Positions 52,274-60,053 of a stretch of DNA of 64,000 bases are shown in pieces; positions within the stretch are counted from its first letter, which is position 1; each line of letters starts with the position of its first letter. Position numbers and translations under genes: made by a program. Location of the stretch: contig OZ250151.1 of NCBI GenBank assembly GCA_965237725.1, positions 3,782,001-3,846,000 of the forward strand, in the 5' to 3' direction. The notes beneath the pieces are model-generated. The model was given only the letters and a program-made list of their open reading frames with translations, did not search any database and was not told where the DNA came from. The stretch is from G965237725 sp965237725 (GTDB taxonomy: Bacteria; Pseudomonadota; Gammaproteobacteria; Arenicellales; Poriferihabitantaceae).

Positions 52274-53236
52274 TTACTGGCCACCCATGAGTTTGGCCAT
52301 GATAGACATTCGAACTGCAATTCCATTGGTAACCTGATTGAGGATTAGTGAGCGGTCACCGTCAGCGACGCTTGACGCAATTTCAAGCCCACGATTAATT
52401 GGGCCTGGGTGCATGACGATAGCATCGGCTTTGGCGAAGGCGAGTTTTTCTTCTGTCAGTCCATAGCGATTAAAGTATTCCTGTTCACTAGGGATCAATT
52501 GCCCGTCCATACGCTCGTGCTGAATTCGCAACATCATAACGACGTCGATATCGTCCAGACCATCGATTAGATCGCTGGTTGTTGAAACCCCCATAGATTC
52601 AATTTCGGTTGGAATCAGAGTTTTTGGGCCGATAACACGAACTTCCTTCACGCCGAGGATGTTTAATGCATGGATTTGCGAACGGGCAACCCTGGAATGT
52701 AAAACGTCACCGACAATAGCTACCTTCAGGTCTTTGAAATCCTGTTTTGACTGGCGAATAGTGAACATATCCAGCATCGCCTGGGTTGGGTGGGCGTGGC
52801 GTCCGTCGCCGGCGTTGATTACCCGAACATGGTCCGGCAGGTGCTGCGCGATTAAATGTGCTGCGCCACTGGCATGATCTCGCACCACGAATAAATCAGT
52901 GTGCATAGCTTCGAGGGTACGAACGGTGTCGAGAATAGTTTCACCTTTAGAGGTGGATATTCTAGCAGCATTGAGGTTAATCACATCCGCTGAAAGTCGC
53001 TTGCCGGCAATTTCGAATGTGGTTCGCGTGCGTGTGCTGGCTTCGAAGAACAGATTGACCAGGGTTTTGCCGCGTAGCAGAGGTACTTTTTTAATTTCCC
53101 GCTGACCGAAATTTATGAATGACTCAGCGGTATCTAGGATATTTAACAGGGTTTCCCTGGGGAGCCCGTTGATTGTTAGAAAATGTTTTAAATTACCGTT
53201 GGCATCAAATTGAATTGAGCTATCAGACGGTGTCAT
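52274..53236 (-). CDS. pyrB: Aspartate carbamoyltransferase catalytic subunit
   Basis: The 320-residue enzyme contains the carbamoyl-phosphate loop STRTRTTFEIAG near residue 70. HPTQAMLDMFTI and the aspartate-binding MLRIQHERM region (Arg in QHER) are present, with the C-terminal HPGPINRGLEI. It makes carbamoyl aspartate in pyrimidine synthesis. It overlaps pyrR by four bases (ATGA) and precedes the inactive dihydroorotase-like gene by three. No pyrI-type regulatory subunit is present, consistent with a PyrB-PyrC' complex. Confidence 0.96.
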   Translation of the reverse strand: MTPSDSSIQFDANGNLKHFLTINGLPRETLLNILDTAESFINFGQREIKKVPLLRGKTLVNLFFEASTRTRTTFEIAGKRLSADVINLNAARISTSKGETILDTVRTLEAMHTDLFVVRDHASGAAHLIAQHLPDHVRVINAGDGRHAHPTQAMLDMFTIRQSKQDFKDLKVAIVGDVLHSRVARSQIHALNILGVKEVRVIGPKTLIPTEIESMGVSTTSDLIDGLDDIDVVMMLRIQHERMDGQLIPSEQEYFNRYGLTEEKLAFAKADAIVMHPGPINRGLEIASSVADGDRSLILNQVTNGIAVRMSIMAKLMGGQ

Positions 53237-53739
53237 GCACGATCACCTGTTTGAATTATTTTTAAATTCAAAACACCATTTTTATTGGTGAGTTTTATTT
53301 GTTCGGTTGTCCTTAAATCCATTTCGCATCCAACAATATCAGCCTGAATCGGAATCTCTCGTCCCGATCTTTCTATTAACACACCCAGTTTGATCAAGTT
53401 TGGGCGCCCGTAGGAAAATATTTCATTCATTGCTGCTCGAATTGTCCGGCCGCTATATAACACATCATCGATTAAAATGATATTGCGATTTTCAATGGCC
53501 ATGGGTAATTCAGAGGATTTTACCTCAGGGTTTAGACCAACCCGACTAAAGTCGTCCCGATAAAATGAAATATCCAGAGTACTGATCGGCTCCTCAAATC
53601 CCAGTAATATATTCAATCGCTCGGCTATCCACACACCGCCAGTATGGACGCCAATAACCAGAGGGTCATCCAGATTCAGCAGTCCGAATTGTTCTGCCAT
53701 ATTCTGGACGGTTAGATCAATATCGATATTGCCTTGCAT
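53233..53739 (-). CDS. pyrR: PyrR-type bifunctional regulator/uracil phosphoribosyltransferase
   Basis: The 168-residue type I phosphoribosyltransferase has the PRPP motif NIILIDDVLYSGRTIRAAM near residue 94, as in PyrR. LVIGVHTGGVWIAERL and LDISFYRDDFSR are further family segments. In Gram-positives PyrR attenuates pyr operons by binding RNA; in gammaproteobacteria its role is less clear. No obvious anti-terminator leader was found near it. The gene overlaps pyrB by four bases and follows ruvX by three. The window thus encodes two routes to UMP from uracil: this and upp at 12264. Confidence 0.92.
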   Translation of the reverse strand: MQGNIDIDLTVQNMAEQFGLLNLDDPLVIGVHTGGVWIAERLNILLGFEEPISTLDISFYRDDFSRVGLNPEVKSSELPMAIENRNIILIDDVLYSGRTIRAAMNEIFSYGRPNLIKLGVLIERSGREIPIQADIVGCEMDLRTTEQIKLTNKNGVLNLKIIQTGDRA

Positions 53740-53742
53740 GAA

Positions 53743-54168
53743 TTAGAGTTGATCAAAGTAAGATTGAAGTATTAGTTGTGCGGCAAGATTGTCCTTGGCG
53801 GCAACGTGTTTTTTTGTCATTTTTTTCCCGGGTGCAATGGATTCTCGCAGTATATTGTCAGCAGAAACCGAAGTCAGTCGTTCATCAACATAAGAAACTG
53901 GCAGGCCGGTTAACGCTTCCAGCATTTTGCCGAAACCTCGAGCCGAATTGGAGATCGTACTTTCATTTCCGTCCATAGACAAGGGTAAGCCAACAACTAG
54001 ACGCCCAGGTTTCCATTCATCCAGCAAGCGGTTCAATCCACCTGAATCGGGAATACCGTTTTTGGCCGACAGAGTTGTTAAAGGTTGACTGGTTCTGGTT
54101 TTGAGATTTCCCGAAGCAACTCCGATTCGCCTCAATCCAAAATCAAAACTTAATACGCGAGAATTCAA
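53743..54168 (-). CDS. ruvX: Holliday-junction resolvase-like protein RuvX/YqgF
   Basis: The 141-residue RNase H-fold protein has the first acidic residue in LSFDFGLRRIGVA. VVGLPLSMDGNE and SYVDERLTSVSAD carry the other conserved residues, and the final Asp is in KDNLAAQLILQSYFD. The family takes part in 16S rRNA 5'-end maturation and is annotated as a putative Holliday junction resolvase. It sits between yqgE and pyrR, a conserved arrangement in Pseudomonas and relatives. Length is normal. Confidence 0.93.
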   Translation of the reverse strand: MNSRVLSFDFGLRRIGVASGNLKTRTSQPLTTLSAKNGIPDSGGLNRLLDEWKPGRLVVGLPLSMDGNESTISNSARGFGKMLEALTGLPVSYVDERLTSVSADNILRESIAPGKKMTKKHVAAKDNLAAQLILQSYFDQL

Positions 54169-54234
54169 TGACTCAAATTATATTTCTGGATTTTGTAGTA
54201 ATTGGTTACGCTGAAATAAAACTGATTTTAAGCA

Positions 54235-54813
54235 CTAAGCATGACCGACCTGAGAGGAAAATTTGTTGGTATCGATACCCAGTAATTGCGCCGCCATCTG
54301 CCATTTGTCAACCTGGCCATGTGAAAACAGAATTTCATGATCCACCGGGGTGGTAAACCATGAATTTTGTTGTATCTCGTCTTCCAGTTGTCCTGCCGCC
54401 CAACCGGCATAGCCCAGACTCATGGTTGCCTGCTCGGGGCCTCGGCCCTCGGCCATGGCTTCCAGAATGTCTCTGGAACTGGTAAATCTTAAATTCTTGC
54501 CAATTTCCATGCTCGATTCCCATCGGCTGGACAAATCGTTATGGATTACCAGACCAAGTTCGGGATAGACCGGGCCGCCGCTGAGAACAGGCTGTTGGGT
54601 AAATTGATTATGGATTTCGGCAATGTCCAGTTGCTTAAAAATATCACCAATGGTGTGCTCGGTAATATGGTTAATGATAATACCCACAGCACCATTTTCA
54701 TCGTGTTTGCAAATCAGAATAACCGATTGTTTGAAATAGGGGTCATTCAACTGCGGCATGGAAACCAGAAACTGGTTTTCCAGAGTATTGAATTTCATTT
54801 TAGATGTCGCCAT
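54235..54813 (-). CDS. yqgE: YqgE/AlgH family protein (UPF0301)
   Basis: The 192-residue protein matches YqgE/AlgH by LENQFLVSMPQLNDPYFKQS at the N-terminus and ICKHDENGAVGIIIN. VLSGGPVYPELGLVIH and a C-terminal PVDHEILFSHG segment follow. AlgH was linked to alginate transcription in Pseudomonas, but its molecular role is unsettled. Its 66-bp distance from ruvX and position after the tonB-like gene follow the conserved order. Start choice is supported by the conserved first segment. Confidence 0.94.
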   Translation of the reverse strand: MATSKMKFNTLENQFLVSMPQLNDPYFKQSVILICKHDENGAVGIIINHITEHTIGDIFKQLDIAEIHNQFTQQPVLSGGPVYPELGLVIHNDLSSRWESSMEIGKNLRFTSSRDILEAMAEGRGPEQATMSLGYAGWAAGQLEDEIQQNSWFTTPVDHEILFSHGQVDKWQMAAQLLGIDTNKFSSQVGHA

Positions 54814-54823
54814 TAGTTGAAAA

Positions 54824-55630
54824 CTAATTTGTTTGGAGATTTTTTGAGGTTAATTTATTATGACTGAATTCCCAGGTCCTGACGATATGCAATGTATCAA
54901 CTTCGGCCAGAATTTCATTAGGAAAAGAGTCAAAAGGCGCGGCGATGTGGACAATTCTTTTAGCAGCGTCATCGAGAATGTTTATTCCAGAAGATGAGAG
55001 AATTCGAACTTTACCCAAACTGCCATCAGAATTTATTGTCGCATCCAACACCAAAGATCCTTCGAGTTTTTGTTGTTTTGCGGCATCGGGATAATTGAGA
55101 TTACCGACCCGCTCTACCAACAGTCTCCACTTTTCAAGATATGCTGCATATTTGCTTTCTTTGGTTTTTGCACTAACATACTTTTCCCGTGGCCTGGACT
55201 GTGAATTTAAATAGGCCAGGTTTATATTTTCGGCAAGTTCTTCCCGGCTTATCTCCTCCTGATTGGATTGATTTTTCGGGACTGATTTACTATTGGACAG
55301 GTCAGAATTTTCAGCAGTATCGCTTAGTATATGATCTGATGATTCTGCACTTTTTTGTTCTGGGTTGTTATGTTGAATCGTTGTAAGTAGGGCAGCATTA
55401 GGCAACTCGGCACTGGCCTCGTCTTCACCCAGGCTATTGGCCTGGGCTACCACATCACTTTCTTCGGGGGCCAAATCGGATATATTGGTTACCAGGGTGA
55501 TTTTTAAGGGTGGCCCGATGACGGGTCTTTCAGCCTGGGCGGGCATAACAAAGGAAATCCCCAGTACAGCAATAAGATGAAATATCACTGAAACTACCAA
55601 TGTCCATCTAAATAGATCGTTTTTACCCAA
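54824..55630 (-). CDS. TonB-family energy transducer-like protein
   Basis: The 268-residue protein has an N-terminal membrane anchor (LVVSVIFHLIAVLGISFVM). A ~110-residue linker rich in Glu, Ser and Asn takes the place of the usual Pro/Lys-rich one. The C-terminal TonB domain reads YPDAAKQQKLEGSLVLDATI and later RTWEFS. It would link the ExbB/ExbD motor to outer-membrane receptors, or serve twitching or another process like TonB3 of Pseudomonas aeruginosa, which occupies the same locus. exbB and exbD are not adjacent. Confidence 0.88.
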   Translation of the reverse strand: MGKNDLFRWTLVVSVIFHLIAVLGISFVMPAQAERPVIGPPLKITLVTNISDLAPEESDVVAQANSLGEDEASAELPNAALLTTIQHNNPEQKSAESSDHILSDTAENSDLSNSKSVPKNQSNQEEISREELAENINLAYLNSQSRPREKYVSAKTKESKYAAYLEKWRLLVERVGNLNYPDAAKQQKLEGSLVLDATINSDGSLGKVRILSSSGINILDDAAKRIVHIAAPFDSFPNEILAEVDTLHIVRTWEFSHNKLTSKNLQTN

Positions 55631-56075
55631 TTCGAATTCTCACATACAAAATAAACGGGAAACTTTTTATCTCTATATTGCCGTGAATCAACTTAAAAGA
55701 AGGTTAAATGTTAGGGAACCTCTGATTAAAACAGGAACGGTCAATTTGAGTTCAAAATAATCAATTTCTGCGTTGCAAAACTTCGCAATAGCCCTGCTAT
55801 TACGTGCGTTTCACGCCTTGAACTTGATTATTTTGAATCACAACTTGATCCGCCCAGTTTTAATCAGAGGCTCCTTAGGGTGATAGATTATCTTAGCACT
55901 GAATTCGTGTGTATACGGTATTTTCTGGATCACGACCAGATACTGTTAATATGGTGAATTGTCATATATTATAGCCCATTACGTAATTCAAGCTATTTAT
56001 CTCGGTTATGAGGTTACCTTTTGATTCATATCGGTTTTTAATGTATTTAATAACAACGTTTGCAGGGAACAGGTC
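55631..56075. other. 445-bp intergenic region between the tonB-like gene and pilG
   Basis: The region holds the second copy of the palindromic 163-bp repeat (55713-55875). Beyond it is a 200-bp AT-rich stretch that must contain the promoter of the pil-chp operon; TATATTATA near 55965-55973 is the most promoter-like sequence but no matched -35 was found. In Pseudomonas the glutathione synthetase gene gshB occupies this position. No trace of it was seen. Confidence 0.6.
55713..55875 (-). repeat. 163-bp palindromic dispersed repeat, copy 2 (MITE-like)
   Basis: This copy is inverted relative to 40351-40513 and differs from it at 10 of 163 positions, with no length change. Ends read AGGGAACCTCTGATTAAAAC and the inverse of AGGAGCCTCTGATTAAAAC. 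Where arms differ between copies, the changes fall mostly in the left arm and near the centre; the CGTGAAACGCACG/CGCAAAATGCGCG segment changes at four positions yet stays able to pair. Confidence 0.85.
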
Positions 56076-56435
56076 ATGAAGAAAATTCTGTTTGTGGACG
56101 ATAGCCAAACCATTCTGCACAAGGCATCCCAGGCCCTTGAGAGCGCGGGATATGAAGTATTGACGGCTATGGATGGTTTTGAGGCGATTTCTAAAGTTAC
56201 CGACCATCAGCCCGACCTGATATTTGTTGATATCATGATGCCGAAACTGGATGGATATCAAACTTGTTCGTTGGTTAAAAATAATAGTCATTACCAGAAC
56301 ACCCCCGTGGTTATGGTATCCAGTAAAGATGGTTTGTTTGACCGAGCGCGAGGCAGTATTGTTGGTGCCCAGGGACATATAAACAAACCGTTTAGCGACA
56401 GTGACCTGATTGGTGCGGTAGAACAATTTACCTAA
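56076..56435 (+). CDS. pilG: Twitching-motility response regulator PilG
   Basis: The 119-residue protein is a single CheY-like receiver. The acidic pocket is in ILFVDDSQT, the phosphorylatable Asp is near residue 51 in IFVDIMMPKLDG, and the conserved Lys lies in GHINKPFSDSDL. It is the first gene of the pil-chp cluster, ahead of pilH, pilI, pilJ and chpA, which identifies it as PilG rather than another CheY-like protein. PilG is phosphorylated by ChpA and promotes type IV pilus extension. It lacks the N-terminal extension of the ~135-residue Pseudomonas protein. Confidence 0.92.
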   Translation: MKKILFVDDSQTILHKASQALESAGYEVLTAMDGFEAISKVTDHQPDLIFVDIMMPKLDGYQTCSLVKNNSHYQNTPVVMVSSKDGLFDRARGSIVGAQGHINKPFSDSDLIGAVEQFT

Positions 56436-56509
56436 TTTTATAATAATCTACGTATAAAAATGAAGGAGCTTACTTTTAACAATTTATTTAAGCTAAGTGG
56501 GGTTCAACA

Positions 56510-56881
56510 ATGGCAGTAGAAACAGTCCTGGTTGTAGATGATTCTGCAACAGATTCACATTTAATTTGCAATGTGTTGTCGGCCGCCGGATATAACACGT
56601 TATCCGTTGGATCGGCAGAAGACGCCATAAATTTGGCCAAGGAAGAGCGACCCCACGCCATATTAATGGATGTGGTTATGCCAGGAACCAACGGTTTCCA
56701 GGCCACTCGACAATTACATAATGATCCGGAAACTGCAGACATTCCGATAATTATTATCTCTTCAAAAAACAAACCATCCGATAAAGTCTGGGGTCTGCGT
56801 CAGGGTGCGGTTGGCTATATTACAAAACCGTTTTCCGACGATGAACTGGTAGAAAAAATCCGCGATTTATCAGATTCATAA
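56510..56881 (+). CDS. pilH: Twitching-motility response regulator PilH
   Basis: This 123-residue receiver has VLVVDDSATDSHL, the phospho-acceptor Asp in AILMDVVMPGTNGF, Ser/Lys residues in IIIISSKNKPSD and KPFSDDELVEKI. It stands second in the pil-chp order, 74 bp after pilG, with GGAG as ribosome-binding site upstream in GTGGGGTTCAACAATG. PilH balances PilG and favours pilus retraction or signal dampening in Pseudomonas. Length is normal. Confidence 0.92.
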   Translation: MAVETVLVVDDSATDSHLICNVLSAAGYNTLSVGSAEDAINLAKEERPHAILMDVVMPGTNGFQATRQLHNDPETADIPIIIISSKNKPSDKVWGLRQGAVGYITKPFSDDELVEKIRDLSDS

Positions 56882-56967
56882 TATGTGAATTAAACAGCCA
56901 TGCTTGAACCCAAACTACTGGGCGAATGGTGCTGTCCGAAATCAAAATTAGTGATTGAATCGAAAAA

Positions 56968-57507
56968 TTGAATTCCCCCGAAATTAGCCCAATTGAACTT
57001 TTCAGACGCCTGGAACAGGGTAGTCTTGGAAATCAACTAGCACAGGAGGATATTGTCCTTGGTGAAACGTGGCGGGGTTTTGTTTTTACCCTAGCTGACC
57101 TGAATATTGTAGTTCCATTTGTTGGTGAATATGAAATTGTGCCTTATCAGGAAATTTCTCCATTACCCCTTGCTAAGAATTGGGTTAAAGGCATGACAAA
57201 TATTCGCGGAGAAATTTATACTGTGGTTGATTTTTCAGAGTTTATGGGTAAATCACCTATACGCAGAACGAAAAACTGTAATTTGCTTTTATTACCTTAC
57301 ACCAATCTAAAAAGTGCGCTGTTAATCGAGGGTTCAGTGAGATTACAGTCATTCAGTACTGAATTAACCGCGTTGGACATTGATGAGGCCCACAGCGGAA
57401 TGACACCTTTCCTGCGTGCAGTGTTGGAGGATAATAACCAAAGCTGGTATGTGATTGATATTGAAAAATTAACAAAATCCGTCCAATTTACCGAAATTGG
57501 GCTTTAA
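56968..57507 (+). CDS. pilI: CheW-like adaptor PilI
   Basis: The 179-residue protein uses TTG at 56968 as the only start that keeps the conserved N-terminus; the ribosome-binding site is weak. It has a CheW fold, with NWVKGMTNIRGEIYTVVDFS as the core motif and FLRAVLEDNNQSWYVIDIEKL near the end. It would couple the chemoreceptor PilJ to the histidine kinase ChpA. The gene is third in the cluster, 86 bp from pilH and 121 bp from pilJ. Confidence 0.9.
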   Translation: MNSPEISPIELFRRLEQGSLGNQLAQEDIVLGETWRGFVFTLADLNIVVPFVGEYEIVPYQEISPLPLAKNWVKGMTNIRGEIYTVVDFSEFMGKSPIRRTKNCNLLLLPYTNLKSALLIEGSVRLQSFSTELTALDIDEAHSGMTPFLRAVLEDNNQSWYVIDIEKLTKSVQFTEIGL

Positions 57508-57628
57508 AAAATGATTGGCCAAATCGTCAAAAAACACCAACAGATCGGATTAAATCCATCACCGATTGATAGATTAAATTATTGTATAATCAACGAGTTA
57601 AACAGACTTAGAAACCAGGATTTTGATC

Positions 57629-59971
57629 ATGAACGATAAGATTGCAGAAGATGCACTAAAAGAAATATTCGAAACGCTCGAAGATGTTGATGAAGATTTC
57701 GATGATGACGATTTTAATCCGGTTAGTTTTGATGTTCTCGATGGTTTTGCAGAGGACGATGACGATTATTCAGTTGAGACTGGTGATGCAATAACCGATA
57801 CCGGGGATGAGGATTCAGATGAGGATGATGATGAATCGCTCGATGTAAATACTGAAACCGGAGCCTATGATGAATTAGAGGATTTCGTCGAATATGCGGA
57901 AATATCTGAATTTTCGGGTGAAGTAGCCGCGTTCTCCGGTTTTGAAGATTTTAATATAGATGAATTTAGCCCAGCGGCAGGGGAAACGGACATCGGTGAT
58001 GTGGGAATTAACTGGCCTGCGCTGTTTTGGCTGGTGGTATTGCTGGGATCTTCCGGGTCACTGATTTATTCAGAATTTAACGATTCCAAGTCAATTGCCA
58101 ATAAATCTCACCTTGGGACAACGTCTCTCGAGCTCGATACCCAAATAAGAGAGATCGGTCACCAGACATTACTTGCATCCAATGGAAAAAATGAATCCTT
58201 CGCTGCCGTGGACAGCTTGAAAAATGATATCGAATCCAATATTTCATTGTTAAAGTCTGGAGATGCGGCGAACCAGCTCGGCCCAATTTCAGCCGGTTCA
58301 ACAAATGAGCTACAACTGGTCGAGCAATCATGGAATGATATTAATCCTGACATTGATGTTTTGCTCAACAATCAGAGTGCCATCGAAATGACGGTAAGCG
58401 AAGTTGCCATGGTCAACGAATTGACGCCCAAACTGCTTGTAAAAACCGATGATGTGGTTGAACAGCTTATCGAAGATCAGGCCAGCCTCGAGTTAATCAA
58501 CATTGCGAGCAGACAACGGTTTTTGACTCAGCGAATTAAGGCGAGTATGAATGAATTCGCTAATGGATCCCCTGGATGGGAAGTTGCTGCGACCCAGTTT
58601 GGTCGGGATGTCAAATTATTTGGCCAGATTAACGGTACAATTTCCCGTCAGGGTGGAGAAACCGTAGAGTCTGCGGTGGACGCTGTTGATACGTTATATC
58701 AGGAACTGGTTACCAGTGCTGATGGTGTGATGAATAATGTCGGCGATTATTTTTCCATGCGTGAATCCGCTGATAAAGTAATTGAAGCAACATCCACACT
58801 GGGTGCTTTAACCAAAGCGCTACAGACCAGTATCGCAGAAAGTGCGAGCCCTATGACTCAACAGCAACGTCCGCTTATTTTGGCCGGAGTTGCACTGCTG
58901 TCTCTATTGGCGCTGTTCTGGTCAATCTTGAGTCATTCCCGAAAATTTGCATTCTCGAACTCGCAACGAACTCAGGTTTCAGAAGATGCGGTAATAAAAC
59001 TGCTGGATGAAATGGGCGATTTGGCCCAGGGTGATTTAACTGTGGAAGCCGAGGTCACTGATGAGGTAACCGGAGCAATTGCGGATTCCATCAACTTTGC
59101 GGTGGGAGAGATGCGTGGACTGGTTAATGGTATTAAGTCCGCGGCGGTAGAAATGAACGAAGCGACTGCGGGCACGGAATCTTTAATAGCACAGTTACTA
59201 ACCAGTAGTGATGCCCAGTCTGAAGAAATCGGTACTGCTGGGGGCGAGGTGGGTAATATGACTGATGCAATCCAGAGGATGAGTGAGACTGCGACACGCT
59301 CCACTGAACAGGCCAGGGTATCCGCAGAAGTTGCGCAAAAAGGCGCAGATGCCGTGCGAAATACGGTAACCGGTATGAATAATACCCGTAACCAGATTCA
59401 GGAAACTTCGAAGCAGTTAAAACGTTTGGGTGAAAGTTCTCAACAAATTAACGAAATTGTAAACCTGATTCAGGATGTCACGGAACAAACCAACGTATTA
59501 TCTCTTAATGCGTCCATCCAGGCAGCAATGGCTGGAGAAGCGGGTCGCGGATTCGCGGTTGTTGCCGAAGAGGTACAGCGCCTGGCAGAACGCTCAGGGC
59601 GGGCATCCAATGAAATTACCGAACTGGTAAAAAATATACAACAGGATGCAAATAGTGCGATTTCTTCAATGGAAGCAACAACCCAGGAGGTGGTTGCCGG
59701 CGCTATTACAGCGGATGAAGCGGGTAAAGCTCTAAGTGAAATCGAAACAATGAGCCAAAATTTACTGACCACCATTGACCAGGTTGCAGAAGATGCGCAA
59801 AACGAAGCGAAAGTAGCCGTTACTGTCGCCAACCGAATGAAAACCCTGCAAGCCTCAACATCTGAATCAGATTTGAGCGTATCCCAGGTGGCTGTTGCAC
59901 TTGAACAAATGAAGTCTGTTGCTGATAATTTAATCCAGTCCGTTGCAGGATTTAAATTGCCAGAGAATTGA
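57629..59971 (+). CDS. pilJ: Twitching-motility chemoreceptor PilJ with an acidic N-terminal extension
   Basis: The ATG at 57629, eight bases after CCAGGA, is preferred to a TTG two codons earlier; the product is 780 residues. The first ~125 residues contain about 50 Asp/Glu and only two Lys, no Arg. TM1 lies near residues 127-150, a periplasmic sensor follows, and TM2 lies near 414-436. A HAMP-like segment (LAQGDLTVEAEVTDEVTG) leads to the signalling hairpin with TEQTNVLSLNASIQAAMAGE. Pseudomonas PilJ (~680 residues) starts almost at TM1, so the acidic extension is an addition. The methyl-accepting domain should signal to ChpA through PilI. Confidence 0.92.
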   Translation: MNDKIAEDALKEIFETLEDVDEDFDDDDFNPVSFDVLDGFAEDDDDYSVETGDAITDTGDEDSDEDDDESLDVNTETGAYDELEDFVEYAEISEFSGEVAAFSGFEDFNIDEFSPAAGETDIGDVGINWPALFWLVVLLGSSGSLIYSEFNDSKSIANKSHLGTTSLELDTQIREIGHQTLLASNGKNESFAAVDSLKNDIESNISLLKSGDAANQLGPISAGSTNELQLVEQSWNDINPDIDVLLNNQSAIEMTVSEVAMVNELTPKLLVKTDDVVEQLIEDQASLELINIASRQRFLTQRIKASMNEFANGSPGWEVAATQFGRDVKLFGQINGTISRQGGETVESAVDAVDTLYQELVTSADGVMNNVGDYFSMRESADKVIEATSTLGALTKALQTSIAESASPMTQQQRPLILAGVALLSLLALFWSILSHSRKFAFSNSQRTQVSEDAVIKLLDEMGDLAQGDLTVEAEVTDEVTGAIADSINFAVGEMRGLVNGIKSAAVEMNEATAGTESLIAQLLTSSDAQSEEIGTAGGEVGNMTDAIQRMSETATRSTEQARVSAEVAQKGADAVRNTVTGMNNTRNQIQETSKQLKRLGESSQQINEIVNLIQDVTEQTNVLSLNASIQAAMAGEAGRGFAVVAEEVQRLAERSGRASNEITELVKNIQQDANSAISSMEATTQEVVAGAITADEAGKALSEIETMSQNLLTTIDQVAEDAQNEAKVAVTVANRMKTLQASTSESDLSVSQVAVALEQMKSVADNLIQSVAGFKLPEN

Positions 59972-60053
59972 TTTTTGTATAGTGCTACTTTCCCCTGGCG
60001 GAAAAGTAGATTCTCAGATTTTACTGACGTGGTATGGGCAAAATAAAGTCTAA

